Positions 24,033 through 34,080 are shown, counted from the stretch's first letter. The stretch: DNA of 64,000 bases from Hymenobacter rubidus (GCF_016734815.1 NZ_JAERQF010000001.1:186001-250000), one strand, 5' to 3'. The notes: generated by a model from the sequence alone, not told the origin. A program made the numbers and translations.

Positions 24033-26253
24033 ATGAAAGCGGCCCTTCGCCTGCTTGCGCTGTTGGCGACCACCTTGTCGGCCTGCCGTGCTACCGCCCC
24101 CGCGGAGCGCAACACGCTGCCGCGCCACCAACCCCTCACCGAAGCGGCCACGCCCGAACGCGCCGAGCCCAGCCGCCCGCCTCGCCCCGATACCAGTGCA
24201 CTACCCCCACACCCGCAAAACTGACGTTACCGACACCTACTTCGGCACCTCCATCCCCGACCCCTACCGTTGGCTCGAAAGCCTCGACTCGGCCGAAACC
24301 AAGGCCTGGGTAGCGGCCGAAAACGAGGTTACGTTTGGCTACCTGAGCCAGATTTCGTTTCGGGACCGCATTCGCACCCGCCTCACCGATAGTTGGAACT
24401 ATGAGCGTTACGGTGTGCCCGAGCAGGTGGGCGACGAATGGGTGTTTGCCAAAAACGACGGTCTGCAAAACCAAGCCGTCATCTACCGCCAGCGCGGCCC
24501 CGAGGAGCCGCGCGTGCTGCTCGACCCCAACCAGTTTTCCGTGGAAGGCACCACCGCGCTGGCCGGCATGGAATTCAGCAACGACCACCGCTTTCTGGCC
24601 TACGCGACCAGCAGCGGCGGCTCCGACTGGAACCAGGTCCGCATTCTAGACCTGGCCACCGATGCCCTGCTGCCCGAAACCTTGGATTGGGTGAAGGTAT
24701 CGGGCACGTCGTGGGCTGGCAACGGCTTCTACTACAGCCGCTACGATGCGCCCGGACCCGAGGAAGACAAGCTGGCCGGCAAAAATGAGTTCCACAAGGT
24801 CTATTTTCATCGACTAAACACGCCGCAGGCTGCCGACGAGCTGGTGTACGAGAACCCCGAAATGCCCCTGGGCTTTCGCATTGTGGGCGTGACGGAAGAC
24901 GAGCGGTTTCTTATTTTGAGCCTGACCGACGGCGTTTCGGACGGCAACCGCCTGCTGGTGCGCGACCTCACCGACCCGGCCCAGGCCACTACCTGGACCA
25001 CACTCATCGCTTCGTACGAATTCGACAACAGCGTTATTGGCAACGTGGGCGGTGAGGTGCTGGTGTACACCAACTACCGGGCGGCCAACTACCGCGTGGT
25101 GCGCATCGACCCCAGCCAGCCGCAGGAAGCCCACTGGCACGACGTGCTGCCCGAAACCCCGAATAAGCTCGAAAGCGTGAGCCAAGTGGGCGGCCGCCTC
25201 GTGGCCGGCTACCTACACGATGCCCGCTCGCAGGTGCAGGTGTATTCGGAAGCGGGCGCGTTTCAGCACGAGGTGCAGCTGCCGGCCATTGGCACGGCCA
25301 GCGGCTTCGGCGGCCGGTGCGATGCTACGGAGGTGTACTACGCTTTCACTTCCTTCACCTACCCCACCACGATTTACCGGTACGACCTGGCTGCCAACAT
25401 CAGCACCGTGTTCCGGGCCCCGCAGGTGGATGTGAACCCGCACGACTACGAAACCCACCAGGTATTTTACCCCAGCAAGGACGGCACGCGGGTGCCCATG
25501 TTCATCGTGCACAAGCGGGGCGTGGAGCGCACGGGCCGCACCCCCACCTACCTCTATGCCTACGGCGGCTTCAATGTATCGCTCACGCCGGGCTTCTCGG
25601 TGGCCCGCATGCTGTGGCTGGAAAACGGCGGCATTCTGGCTATTCCGAACCTGCGCGGCGGCGGCGAGTACGGCGAAGCCTGGCACCAGGCCGGCATGAC
25701 GCCGCACAAGCAGAACGTGTTTGACGACTTCATTGCCGCCGCTGAGTACCTCAAAACCAACCGCTACACCGACACCCAGCACCTCGCCATAGCAGGCGGC
25801 TCGAACGGGGGCCTGCTGGTGGGGGCCGTGATGACGCAGCGGCCCGACCTCTGCCGGGTGGCACTGCCAGCCGTGGGCGTGCTCGACATGCTGCGCTACC
25901 ACACCTTCACCATCGGCTGGAACTGGGCCCCCGAATACGGCACTTCCGAGGATGAAGCCCAGTTCCACAACCTGCTGGCCTTCTCGCCCCTGCACAACCT
26001 GAAGCCCGGCACCGCCTACCCCGCCACGCTCATCACCACCGCCGACCACGACGACCGGGTGGTGCCCGCGCATTCCTTCAAGTTCGCGGCCGCCCTGCAG
26101 GCGGCTAATGCCGGCCCCCACCCCACCCTGATTCGGGTGGACGTGAACGCCGGCCACGGCGCCGGCAAAAGCACCAAGCTGCTGATTGAGGAGTGGGCCG
26201 ACGTGTGGAGCTTCTGCTACGCCAATATGGGCGTAACGCCGGATAGCCATTAG
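24033..26253 (+). pseudogene. Prolyl oligopeptidase (S9), apparent frameshift near the N-terminus
   Basis: The body, in the frame from about 24200 on, is a prolyl endopeptidase: YPHTRKTDVTDTYFG, DPYRWLES, a beta-propeller, and the catalytic domain with Ser at 25801 (GGSNGGLLVG), Asp within DHDDRVVP (26050-26055) and His at 26155 (NAGHGAGK). That frame has no ATG before the propeller; its only upstream start is TTG 24055. A lipoprotein signal (MKAALRLLALLATTLSAC) starts at ATG 24033 in another frame and stops at 24224. One extra base between about 24130 and 24220 would join the two. Either the gene is disrupted, or this is a sequencing error, or TTG is used. With the join it would be a lipid-anchored peptidase cleaving after proline. 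The downstream TPR gene starts 2 bases after its stop. Confidence 0.75.
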
Positions 26254-26255
26254 CC

Positions 26256-27035
26256 ATGTCCATGCGCCTGTTCTACTCCATTTTTAGCTTGGCGTTGGGG
26301 CTTTTGCTTCCCGCAACCGGCGTCGCGCAATACTATTTCCGCACGCCTGATGCCGTGCTGCCCGTGCGCAAAAACAGCGTCAGCTACACCCACGTTGACG
26401 TGGTGGATAACTTACCACTCGGCAGCAAAGTCCAGAAGGGCCAGCAGATTGCCGTCATTCAGCCCGAGCCCGCGGTGCAGTCGGAAGGCTACGACCTGGT
26501 GCTGGCTGGCGCCAAAAAAGCGTACGATGAAGGCTTTTTCCCGCAGGCCGCCGCGGCATTGGCCGACGCAGTAGTCCATGAGCCCGACAACCCTTTCCTA
26601 CTCTACCACTACGCCCGGGCGCTTTACAAGACCGACGAAACCAAGCCCCAGAGCTACACCGTTTACCAGCAGCTGATTGCCGCCCTGGCCCGCCAAGGAG
26701 GCGAGAACGACACTATTGCGGTGGTTGACATGTGGTTTCCGGAGGCGTATTGGAAGCTGGGCACCCTGCAAATGGACAACGCGCAGTGGGCGGCAGCCGT
26801 CGACAACATTGCCCGGGCTCTGCTGAGCCTGGAGGAACTGGGAACCCTCAACAGCACGCCCATTCACGAGGAAGCATTGGCCTACCTTACCGAATGCTTC
26901 TATAACCTGCAGAACGCCAAGCTGTGCCGCTACTACGGCAACCGAACCCTCAAGCTCTTCCCCCACAACCGCTACGTGCAGCCCTACCTGGCGCACTTGC
27001 CCCCAGTTGCCCCACCAAAAGCCAAACGAAAATAA
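26256..27035 (+). CDS. Exported TPR-like protein
   Basis: A 259-residue protein with a signal peptide ending GVAQ (about 25). A short region with LPLGSKVQKGQQIAVIQPEP, somewhat like an SH3 or LysM-type turn, is followed by helical pairs with TPR spacing (AKKAYDEGFFPQAAAALADAV, PEAYWKLGTLQMDNAQWAAAVDNIARAL, ALAYLTECFYNLQNAKLCRYYGN). Proteins like this act as periplasmic scaffolds. The ATG is 2 bases after the peptidase stop and it ends six bases before the oxidoreductase gene, so the three genes may form an operon. ATG 26262 is an alternative start. Confidence 0.6.
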   Translation: MSMRLFYSIFSLALGLLLPATGVAQYYFRTPDAVLPVRKNSVSYTHVDVVDNLPLGSKVQKGQQIAVIQPEPAVQSEGYDLVLAGAKKAYDEGFFPQAAAALADAVVHEPDNPFLLYHYARALYKTDETKPQSYTVYQQLIAALARQGGENDTIAVVDMWFPEAYWKLGTLQMDNAQWAAAVDNIARALLSLEELGTLNSTPIHEEALAYLTECFYNLQNAKLCRYYGNRTLKLFPHNRYVQPYLAHLPPVAPPKAKRK

Positions 27036-27041
27036 TCAGCT

Positions 27042-28106
27042 ATGGAAGTAGGAATTAGCTCTTTCGGCGAAGTGGCCCCTGCCCACGTGGCCGGCGAGGA
27101 CCACGGCGCGGCCCAGCGCATGCAGGAGCTGCTGGCCATGGGCCGGCTGGCCGACGAAACCGGTCTCGATGTATTTGCTCTGGGCGAACACCACCGCCCC
27201 GACTTCGTCATCTCGGCTCCCGAAGTCATTCTGGCGGCCGTGGCTGCCATCACCAAGCGCATCCGCCTGAGCAGTGCCGTCACGGTTCTGAGTTCCGTCG
27301 ACCCGGTCCGCACGTTTCAGAACTTCGCCACGGTCGACCTGATTTCCAACGGCCGGGCTGAAATTATTGCCGGGCGAGGCTCCTTCATCGAGTCGTTCCC
27401 GCTCTTTGGGCAGGACTTAAAAGACTACGATGCGCTGTTCATTGAGAAGCTCCAGCTGCTGCTGAAAATCAACGACAACGAAGTGGTGACCTGGCAGGGC
27501 AAGCACCGCGCCGCCATCGACGCCAAAGGCGTATACCCGCGCCCAGCGCAAGCCAGAATTCCGGTCTGGATTGGGGTGGGCGGCACGCCGGCCTCGGTCA
27601 TTCGGGCCGGGCAACTGGGGCTGCCGCTTACCATTGCCATCCTTGGTGGGGCGCCGGCGCAGTACGTGCCGTTTGCGGAGCTCTACCGCGAATCGGCCCA
27701 AAAAGCCGGCCACGACGTAGCTGCTTTGCAGCTCGCCATCAACTGCCACCTGCACCTGGCCGACACCGCCGCGCAGGCCCGCGACGAATTTTTCCCGCCT
27801 TACTCCACCCTCATGAACCGCATCGGCCGCGAGCGGGGCTGGTCGCCCATGGACCGCCGCCATTTCGACTACCTGTGCGGCCCGCAAGGCCCGCTGCTCG
27901 TGGGCTCGCCGCAGGATGTCATCGACAAGCTGCTGTACCAGCACCGGCTGTTCCATAATACCCGCTTCCTGGCCCAGCTGGTTATCGAGGGCATTGCGCA
28001 CCCGAGCGTATTGCGCTCCATTGAGCTGCTGGGCACGCAGGTGGCGCCGGCCGTGCGGGCAGCGCTGGGCAGCCCAAACATCCCTATCGCTACATTGCCT
28101 GCTTAA
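27042..28106 (+). CDS. Luciferase-like flavin-dependent oxidoreductase
   Basis: A 354-residue LLM-class protein. The TIM-barrel pattern is clear: MEVGISSFGEV, ADETGLDVFALGEHH, RIRLSSAVTVLSSVDPVRTFQNFATVDLISNGRAEIIAGRGSF, then ARIPVWIGVGGTPASVIRAGQLGLPL. Family members use reduced FMN from a reductase partner to oxygenate or reduce varied substrates; this one resembles the stand-alone type found in many genomes without known substrate. It follows the TPR gene by six bases. No reductase gene is nearby. Confidence 0.85.
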   Translation: MEVGISSFGEVAPAHVAGEDHGAAQRMQELLAMGRLADETGLDVFALGEHHRPDFVISAPEVILAAVAAITKRIRLSSAVTVLSSVDPVRTFQNFATVDLISNGRAEIIAGRGSFIESFPLFGQDLKDYDALFIEKLQLLLKINDNEVVTWQGKHRAAIDAKGVYPRPAQARIPVWIGVGGTPASVIRAGQLGLPLTIAILGGAPAQYVPFAELYRESAQKAGHDVAALQLAINCHLHLADTAAQARDEFFPPYSTLMNRIGRERGWSPMDRRHFDYLCGPQGPLLVGSPQDVIDKLLYQHRLFHNTRFLAQLVIEGIAHPSVLRSIELLGTQVAPAVRAALGSPNIPIATLPA

Positions 28107-28163
28107 AGCAACCATCAGCTTCGCTCACCGGTCAACAAGTTGTCCACCACACCGCTTCTTGTT

Positions 28164-28832
28164 ATGCGCCCCTTCTTTCTTCTCCTGCTGCTACTGGCCA
28201 GCCAACAGGCTTTTGCGCAGTCCATCACGGCTTACCAGCTGCTGCCTGCCAATGCGTCGGCCAACGACAATCTGAAACTGGTGTTAACCGTTTTTCATGG
28301 GGGCTGCGGCGGCAATTTTGGCTATTCTGTCAACCGCACGGCTACTACCTTGGCAATAACGGGTTGCTACCCAGCGGTGGTCATTGCGATGCCGTGCGTC
28401 ACGTACGACACGGTTCGATTGGGCCGCCTTCCTGCCGGCAGCTATTCCATTAGCACAGTTAGCCACATTGCCACCAGCGCAGCCGGTTGCGACGGCAGCA
28501 CCATCACCCCGCCCGGCCAGCCCAATGCGGTGGGCAATTTCACGGTGGGGCTTGCCTTGGCCACTCGCGCGGCCGTGCCTATCTGGCAGGTTGCCCCCAC
28601 CATTCTCCCCGCTACGGCGTCTACCCTCTGCCTCACCAATGCGTCCAAGCTTCAGCAAATCAGCATCTATGATTTAACCGGCCGCGAAAAAGCTCGCTTC
28701 ACCGCCGCCGAGCTGGCGGTGCAAAGCAACCAAACCCAAGTACCCTTGCCCGCCCTGGAGCCCGCCATGTACCTGTTGCGCGTGGTAGATGCTACCGGCC
28801 AGACGAGTACCCAGCGCTTCTTACGCCAGTAA
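28164..28832 (+). CDS. Secreted protein with T9SS sorting domain
   Basis: A 222-residue protein: signal peptide MRPFFLLLLLLASQQAFAQ, a short mature part with Cys-rich motifs (HGGCGGNFGYSV, TGCYPAVVIAMPC), and a C-terminal domain of the type A secretion-sorting kind (LQQISIYDLTGREKARF, PALEPAMYLLRVVDATGQTSTQRFLRQ). It should be exported by Sec and then by the type IX machinery to the surface or medium. The cargo part has no recognised domain. ATG 28164 gives the canonical signal. A terminator follows, shared with the convergent ahcY. Confidence 0.8.
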   Translation: MRPFFLLLLLLASQQAFAQSITAYQLLPANASANDNLKLVLTVFHGGCGGNFGYSVNRTATTLAITGCYPAVVIAMPCVTYDTVRLGRLPAGSYSISTVSHIATSAAGCDGSTITPPGQPNAVGNFTVGLALATRAAVPIWQVAPTILPATASTLCLTNASKLQQISIYDLTGREKARFTAAELAVQSNQTQVPLPALEPAMYLLRVVDATGQTSTQRFLRQ

Positions 28833-28849
28833 AACCGGCTTAAATGCAG

Positions 28850-28886
28850 AAAGCCCCGGCTGCGAGTTGCAGCCAGGGCCTTTTTG
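28850..28886. terminator. Bidirectional terminator between convergent genes
   Basis: AAAGCCCCGGCTGC and GCAGCCAGGGCCTTTTT form a stem with one or two mismatches. It serves the T9SS cargo gene on plus and ahcY on minus. Confidence 0.85.
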
Positions 28887-28904
28887 TATCTGAATCTTCA
28901 AGGC

Positions 28905-30224
28905 TTAGTAGCGGTACAAGTCCGATTTGAACGGACCTTCTACCGGCACTTTGATGTAATCGGCCTGCTTGTGGGTCAGCTCGTCCAGCTCCACACCGAT
29001 TTTGGCGAGGTGCAGGCGGGCTACTTTCTCGTCCAAGTGCTTGGGCAGGGTGTACACTTGGTTCTCGTACTGGCCGCCGCGCTGCCACAGCTCCAGCTGG
29101 GCCAGGGTCTGGTTGGTGAACGAGTTCGACATCACGAACGACGGGTGGCCGGTGGCGCAGCCCAGGTTCACGAGGCGGCCTTCGGCGAGAATAATTACCT
29201 CTTTGCCCTCGATGGTGTAGATGTCGACCTGCGGCTTCACCGTGTCCTTGGTGTGGCCGTAGTTGCCATTCAGCCACGCCATGTCGATTTCATCATCGAA
29301 GTGGCCAATGTTGCACACAATGGCCTTGTCCTTCAGCGCGCGGAAATGCTCCTCGCGGATGATGTCGCAGTTGCCGGTGGTGGTGATGACGATGTCGGCG
29401 CGCGGAATGGCGTTTTCCATCTTCTTCACTTCGTATCCATCCATGGCCGCCTGCAGGGCGCAGATGGGGTCAATTTCCGTCACGATGACGCGGGCCCCGG
29501 CGCCGCTCAGCGAAGCCGCAGTGCCTTTTCCTACGTCGCCGTAGCCGGCTACCACGGCCACTTTGCCGGCCATCATCACGTCGGTAGCCCGGCGGATGGC
29601 GTCCACGGCCGACTCTTTGCAGCCGTACTTGTTGTCAAACTTCGACTTCGTAACCGAGTCGTTCACGTTGATGGCGGGGAAAGGCAGGGTGCCATTTTTT
29701 ACGCGCTCATAGAGGCGCAACACGCCGGTCGTGGTTTCTTCCGATACGCCTTTGATGCCGGCGGCCAGCTCGGGGTAGCGGTCCAGCACCATGTTGGTGA
29801 GGTCGCCGCCGTCGTCGAGAATCATGTTCAGCGGCTGCCGGTCCTCGCCAAAAAACAGCGTCTGCTCGATGCACCAGTCGAACGAAGCTTCGTCCATGCC
29901 TTTCCAGGCATACACCGGAATGCCGGCGGCGGCAATGGCCGCAGCGGCGTGGTCCTGGGTCGAGAAGATGTTGCACGACGACCACGTCACCTCCGCGCCC
30001 AATGCCGTGAGGGTTTCAATCAGCACGGCCGTTTGGATGGTCATGTGCAGGCAGCCGGCAATGCGCGCGCCTTTGAAGGGCTGTGCTGCGCCAAACTCCG
30101 CGCGCAAGCTCATCAAACCCGGCATTTCGGCTTCGGCAAGGCGGATTTCCTTGCGGCCCCACTCGGCCAGGGCCATGTCCTTTACTTTGTACGGTTCGTA
30201 CGTTTTCGTCTTGGTTTCCACCAT
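28905..30224 (-). CDS. ahcY: Adenosylhomocysteinase
   Basis: A 439-residue enzyme that splits S-adenosylhomocysteine into adenosine and homocysteine, completing the methyl cycle. The NAD site GYGDVGKG, the substrate motifs [18 protein letters not shown] and [12 protein letters not shown], and the C-terminal [22 protein letters not shown] region through PFKSDLYRY are all intact. The frame is open for 24 more codons, but ATG 30224 gives the usual N-terminus and leaves a TATCTTTG promoter 36 bases upstream. metK, which makes the cofactor whose product AhcY removes, is 4 kb away on the other strand. Confidence 0.97.
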   Translation of the reverse strand: MVETKTKTYEPYKVKDMALAEWGRKEIRLAEAEMPGLMSLRAEFGAAQPFKGARIAGCLHMTIQTAVLIETLTALGAEVTWSSCNIFSTQDHAAAAIAAAGIPVYAWKGMDEASFDWCIEQTLFFGEDRQPLNMILDDGGDLTNMVLDRYPELAAGIKGVSEETTTGVLRLYERVKNGTLPFPAINVNDSVTKSKFDNKYGCKESAVDAIRRATDVMMAGKVAVVAGYGDVGKGTAASLSGAGARVIVTEIDPICALQAAMDGYEVKKMENAIPRADIVITTTGNCDIIREEHFRALKDKAIVCNIGHFDDEIDMAWLNGNYGHTKDTVKPQVDIYTIEGKEVIILAEGRLVNLGCATGHPSFVMSNSFTNQTLAQLELWQRGGQYENQVYTLPKHLDEKVARLHLAKIGVELDELTHKQADYIKVPVEGPFKSDLYRY

Positions 30225-30259
30225 GATGCGGATTAGATTATTGATTCGCTTTTCAACTG

Positions 30260-30267
30260 CAAAGATA
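30260..30267 (-). promoter_or_regulatory. -7 box TATCTTTG for ahcY
   Basis: Plus-strand CAAAGATA is the exact inverse of TATCTTTG. A TTG (plus-strand CAA at 30291) lies 23 bases further upstream, slightly wide. Confidence 0.65.
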
Positions 30268-30351
30268 CTGGATTTGTTTGGGGTGAAATGCAACAACGCC
30301 CGCCTGGATGGGCGAGCGTTGTGCGTAACTAACCTAGCGAATGGCGGTAGT

Positions 30352-31107
30352 CTAATTATTCTGAGACAAAAACGCTTTGAGTTTTTGGTCGGCGTTCAGA
30401 CTACCGTTCGTTCCGCTGAATACAACCGTGTAAATTTTGCCCGCTTCATAGTTCTTGGTACCAGTACCTGAGCCTGAACCGTCTCCTATTTGCGCCAAAG
30501 GATTCGCACCCGCCGTGGCCGAATTATCCAGGATGGATAGTGCATAGGTACCCGGAGTAAATTCCGTAAAGGCTGAAGCAGTATTCAGCGCAACGCCGGT
30601 AACAATATCTGCTACTACAGGGCCGGTCACTGTGCTGGTAACCTGCGATATGCGAACAGGAGTTGCTACGCCCTGACCCAGATTAATGACGCGAATTCGG
30701 GCCTTGCCTGTTGACGGAGCGGTCAGGTCGTCCGTAAATGTCAGGCCATTAGTAGAGGACGAAGACGCGGAGGGAGAGGCAACAAAGGTGTAGGACTTAT
30801 CCTTTTCAACGACCAACGCAGTTGAAAAGGCCGTTTGGGTTCCGGCAGCAACCTGCAATGTATGATTGCCAGTGTTGATGCTTTGGTAACCACTGTTTCC
30901 ACCATAAGCTTGCGAAGCTTTTTCAGCATTGTCAACCAAAAACTTTAACGTAGTGGGTGCAATGTGCGACGCTGCATTGATGAACGTTACCTTACCCGTA
31001 TCCGCAGGGGCAGGCGCCGGGGTATCGCTCTTGCTGCACGCGGCCAGCAGCATGGTGGCCGGCAAAACGGCCTGCAGGGTCCGACGAAAGAGAAAGGAAG
31101 TTTCCAT
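30352..31107 (-). CDS. DUF4397 lipoprotein
   Basis: A 251-residue protein with lipobox LLAAC (C24). The mature region has [35 protein letters not shown], then [11 protein letters not shown] and a second strand set ([10 protein letters not shown]), the immunoglobulin-like repeats of DUF4397. Such lipoproteins are common at the Bacteroidota surface; their function is unknown. The gene is in line with ahcY on the minus strand, with a promoter and a hairpin between, so it is probably separate. Confidence 0.85.
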   Translation of the reverse strand: METSFLFRRTLQAVLPATMLLAACSKSDTPAPAPADTGKVTFINAASHIAPTTLKFLVDNAEKASQAYGGNSGYQSINTGNHTLQVAAGTQTAFSTALVVEKDKSYTFVASPSASSSSTNGLTFTDDLTAPSTGKARIRVINLGQGVATPVRISQVTSTVTGPVVADIVTGVALNTASAFTEFTPGTYALSILDNSATAGANPLAQIGDGSGSGTGTKNYEAGKIYTVVFSGTNGSLNADQKLKAFLSQNN

Positions 31108-31248
31108 GAAAATAAATCGGCTTAAGGGTGAAGCATGTCATCCGGCTTAGCCGGCCGACTCGGCCTGAACGTGCACCGCGGCTACTTTGTTGAGTAGGCG
31201 CCCACAAAATATTGGGGTTGCTGTCCTTTTCGGCTTTAGCCGTCGCGC

Positions 31249-31256
31249 TATATTTG
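31249..31256 (+). promoter_or_regulatory. -7 box TATATTTG abutting a start codon
   Basis: Perfect TAnnTTTG match ending six bases before ATG 31262. Transcription would start at or near the A of ATG, so this is the clearest leaderless candidate in the window. Confidence 0.6.
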
Positions 31257-31261
31257 CGCTT

Positions 31262-31873
31262 ATGCGTACTATCACCCGGTTGTCCCTGCAGCGTTGGAAG
31301 CTTCGCGTTGCGGCCAGCGCAGCCCTCACCGGCGGCTTTTTAGCTTCGGCCGCTGCCCAGCAAGCGCCCGCCACCATCCGCCTGTTGCCTGAAGACGCCG
31401 AGCGCGGCCTGGGCGGCCCCCAGCACAACTTCGATTTTCTGCCCCCCGGCGTGACGGGCAATGAGTATAAGACGGCGGGCTTTTTTGGCCAGAAGCTGCG
31501 GCCTTACCTCGCCGGCCACCCCGACGCCCTGGCCGCGCTGGACCTGTACAAGCGTCAAAAAACCATCTTTCTCATCGACCGCCTGGTCGCAGTTGGCTCG
31601 TTTGGGGTATGGGGCCAGCAAATTTTTGCCGACGGGACCCCGCAGTACTTCAACGGCACCCAGAAGGTCGCCCTGGGCGTGTTTGCGGTGAGTATCCTAT
31701 CAACCGCCTTCATCAACCACAACACCAACAGCTATCTGCAGCGGGCGGTGAATTCTTACAACGGCAACCTCAGCCACAGCGGCTGGTGGCCGCGCCTGCG
31801 CCCTGCCGCCGTGGGCCTGGGCGCCGCGCCCACCGGCCAGCCGGTGCTGGCCCTGCGTTGGACGGTGCGCTAA
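31262..31873 (+). CDS. Membrane protein of unknown function
   Basis: A 203-residue protein with a signal-like segment (about 14-33) and two further hydrophobic stretches (FLIDRLVAVGSFGVWGQQI and VALGVFAVSILSTAFI). Between them is QYFNGTQ, and NTNSYLQRAVNSYN follows the second. I recognise no family; the same architecture is common in Hymenobacter-like genomes as uncharacterised protein. The start is chosen for the promoter box just ahead. The methyltransferase gene begins 29 bases after its stop. Confidence 0.6.
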   Translation: MRTITRLSLQRWKLRVAASAALTGGFLASAAAQQAPATIRLLPEDAERGLGGPQHNFDFLPPGVTGNEYKTAGFFGQKLRPYLAGHPDALAALDLYKRQKTIFLIDRLVAVGSFGVWGQQIFADGTPQYFNGTQKVALGVFAVSILSTAFINHNTNSYLQRAVNSYNGNLSHSGWWPRLRPAAVGLGAAPTGQPVLALRWTVR

Positions 31874-31902
31874 CTTCGCGGTTTTCCCGTATAGGTCCCA
31901 TC

Positions 31903-33108
31903 ATGGACTACCCCTTGCCCGAAGCGGCCAGGCGCTACGTGGCCGCGCACCTGCACGATGACCCCGCCCACCTGGCCCTCCAAGCCCGCCGACACCCCGG
32001 CTTGCCCGTACCGGAGCTGGTACGCCAGATTCAGGCCCGCCAAAAGGCCCGCGCCAAGCTGCCCGACTGGGCCGACAACCCCGACCTTGTTTTTCCGCCC
32101 TCGCTTTCGGTTGAGCAGGCCTCTTCGGCGCGCACCGCAGCATTTAAGGCCACCCTGGTGGCGGGCCAACGACTGGCCGACCTCACCGGAGGCTTCGGGG
32201 CCGACACGGCGGCATTTGCCGGGCGCGTGGCGCACGTCGACTACGTGGAGCGCGACCCCAAGCTGGCGGCCATTGTGGGCTACAACCTGACGCAGTTAGG
32301 TATTGGCAACGTGACGGTGCATCCGGCTGATGCGCTGGCGTTTCTCAAAAGCACGCCGCAGCACTTCGACTGGCTCTACCTCGACCCCGCCCGCCGCGAC
32401 ACGGCCGCCCGCAAGATTTTTCTGCTCCGCGACTGCGAGCCCGATGTAGTGAAACTGCTGCCCCTGCTGCTGCACAAGGCCGATAAAATCCTGCTCAAAA
32501 CTTCGCCCATGCTCGACATTGAGCACGCGGTGCAGGGCTTGGGGCATGTGCGCCGCCTCTGGGTGGTGGCCGTCGACAATGAGGTAAAAGAAGTGCTGTA
32601 TGAGCTGGGGCAGGAGCCCGCCGTTGACCCCGAGCGCCACGCCCTGAACCTGCGCCGCGACGGGAGCCAGCAGGAGTTTCGCCTCAACCGCGCCCGCGAA
32701 GCACGGGCAACGCCCCGCTACGCCGAGGCGCAGCAGTACCTGTACGAGCCCAACGCGGCCGTGCTCAAGGCGGGAGCCTTCCGCAGCATTGGCACGGCCT
32801 TCGAGCTGCTGAAGCTGCACCAGCACAGCCACCTTTACACGTCGGATGTTCTAAGGGCGGACTTTCCGGGGCGCATTTTTAAAGTACTGGCCGTGGAGAA
32901 AGCCGATGGTGCGGCTTTGAAAGCACACTTGGGCCCGGAAGCGCGTGCCCACGTTACCACCCGCAATTTTCCCGACTCGGTGGCCGACTTTCGGCGGCGT
33001 ACCGGTATTCGGGAGGGGGGCGAGGTGTACCTTTTTGCCACCACCGACCTGCGCGGCCGGCTCACTGTACTGGTGTGCGAAAAGGTACAGGCGGGGTCCG
33101 TCCGCTAG
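31903..33108 (+). CDS. THUMP-like SAM-dependent methyltransferase
   Basis: A 401-residue class I methyltransferase. ADLTGGFGADTAAFA (about 95-110) is motif I for SAM, YVERDPKLAAIV the second, and DWLYLDPARR the catalytic-loop signature; the C-terminal domain (PDSVADFRRRTGIREGGEVYLFATTDLRG) is the THUMP-like extension usual in Bacteroidota. RNA, perhaps rRNA or tRNA, is the likely substrate by family association, not shown. ATG 31903 is preferred over an open frame that runs back into the upstream gene. Confidence 0.85.
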   Translation: MDYPLPEAARRYVAAHLHDDPAHLALQARRHPGLPVPELVRQIQARQKARAKLPDWADNPDLVFPPSLSVEQASSARTAAFKATLVAGQRLADLTGGFGADTAAFAGRVAHVDYVERDPKLAAIVGYNLTQLGIGNVTVHPADALAFLKSTPQHFDWLYLDPARRDTAARKIFLLRDCEPDVVKLLPLLLHKADKILLKTSPMLDIEHAVQGLGHVRRLWVVAVDNEVKEVLYELGQEPAVDPERHALNLRRDGSQQEFRLNRAREARATPRYAEAQQYLYEPNAAVLKAGAFRSIGTAFELLKLHQHSHLYTSDVLRADFPGRIFKVLAVEKADGAALKAHLGPEARAHVTTRNFPDSVADFRRRTGIREGGEVYLFATTDLRGRLTVLVCEKVQAGSVR

Positions 33109-33213
33109 CCGGTGCAGGAAGGCCAAAGCAGCGCGCTCACAACCAAAGCTCAACCTTAGCTGTATTCCAGCTTCTTGCTTGCCGCGCACTTAGCGCGGGG
33201 CGCTTTTCTGCCT

Positions 33214-33960
33214 ATGCCTTTTTCGATGCGATTTACCGATAAGATATGCCTGGTTACGGGCGGAACCTCCGGCATTGGCCGGGCCGCCTGTGTGCGGCTG
33301 GCAGCTGAAGGGGGCACCGTTGTAGTGGTGGGCCGCGACCGCACCGAGGGAACCGATACCGTTCGGCTCATCACGAAAGCGGGCGGCAAAGCCGTGTTTC
33401 TGGTCTGTGACCTGGCCAAGCCCCGCGCGATAGCAGCGATGGTGAAGAAAGCGCTGGCCCGTTACCACCGCATCGACGTGTTGGTGAACGATGCCGCCAT
33501 GATGACCTTCGACCACCTTGTGGACCTGCCGCTGGCCCAGTGGGATGTGCTGATGCTGGTGAACCTGCGCTCGCTGGCCCAGCTCACGCAACTATGCCTG
33601 CCCCACATGCCGGCGGGCAGCGCCATCGTGGCCATCAGTTCGGTGCACGCCCACCAAACCACGGCCAGCGTGGTGCCCTACGCCACCAGCAAAGGCGGCC
33701 TGGAAGCGTTTGTGCGCGGCATGAGCCTGGAGCTCGACCGCCAGCAGACCCGCATCAACGCCATTGCGCCCGGCGCCGTGGACACGCCCATGCTTTGGAG
33801 CAACCCCAACGTGAAAAGCGGCGCCGAAAAAATCGACAAAGCCACGGTGGGGACGCCCGAGGAACTGGCCGCAGCCATTGCTTTCATGGCTTCCGACGAA
33901 GCGAGTTTTGTGCACGGCACGACGCTGGTGGTCGATGGCGGCCGCTTGGCGCAACTGTAA
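33214..33960 (+). CDS. Short-chain dehydrogenase/reductase
   Basis: A 248-residue classical SDR. TGGTSGIG (15-22) binds the cofactor, NDAAMM stands in place of the usual NNAG, the catalytic Ser lies in IVAISSV (about 143) and Tyr/Lys in YATSK (Y156, K160). R52-x-R in VVGRDR may favour NADP. The substrate is unknown. ATG 33214 or ATG 33226 may be the start; the first gives a slightly longer N-terminus. It stands between the methyltransferase and metK genes. Confidence 0.88.
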   Translation: MPFSMRFTDKICLVTGGTSGIGRAACVRLAAEGGTVVVVGRDRTEGTDTVRLITKAGGKAVFLVCDLAKPRAIAAMVKKALARYHRIDVLVNDAAMMTFDHLVDLPLAQWDVLMLVNLRSLAQLTQLCLPHMPAGSAIVAISSVHAHQTTASVVPYATSKGGLEAFVRGMSLELDRQQTRINAIAPGAVDTPMLWSNPNVKSGAEKIDKATVGTPEELAAAIAFMASDEASFVHGTTLVVDGGRLAQL

Positions 33961-34068
33961 GGGCCGCCATTGCGCCAACTTTTGCACCGGCTGGCGGCTG
34001 CGAGTGAGCAGGCTACTGCGCGATGCAGCAAAATCGGCGGCCGCCTATCTTAATAGCTCGAATTTCCG

Positions 34069-34076
34069 TACTTTTG
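34069..34076 (+). promoter_or_regulatory. -7 box TACTTTTG for metK
   Basis: Perfect match, 74 bases upstream of metK. The start would be near 34082, at the foot of a GC-rich hairpin in the leader. Confidence 0.65.
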
Positions 34077-34080
34077 CGCC

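Noticed and set aside
22952..24151. 399-codon minus-strand open frame
   Set aside because: Its Gly/His/Arg-rich peptide is the mirror of an Ala-rich protein with signal peptide and membrane helix on the plus strand.
28884..30236. 450-codon open frame opposite ahcY
   Set aside because: ahcY is complete and certain on the minus strand; the mirror frame has no domain features.
30293..30321. Terminator between the DUF4397 gene and ahcY
   Set aside because: The CAACGCCCGCC/GGGCGAGCGTTG stem exists, but no T-run follows on the minus strand; at most a weak signal.
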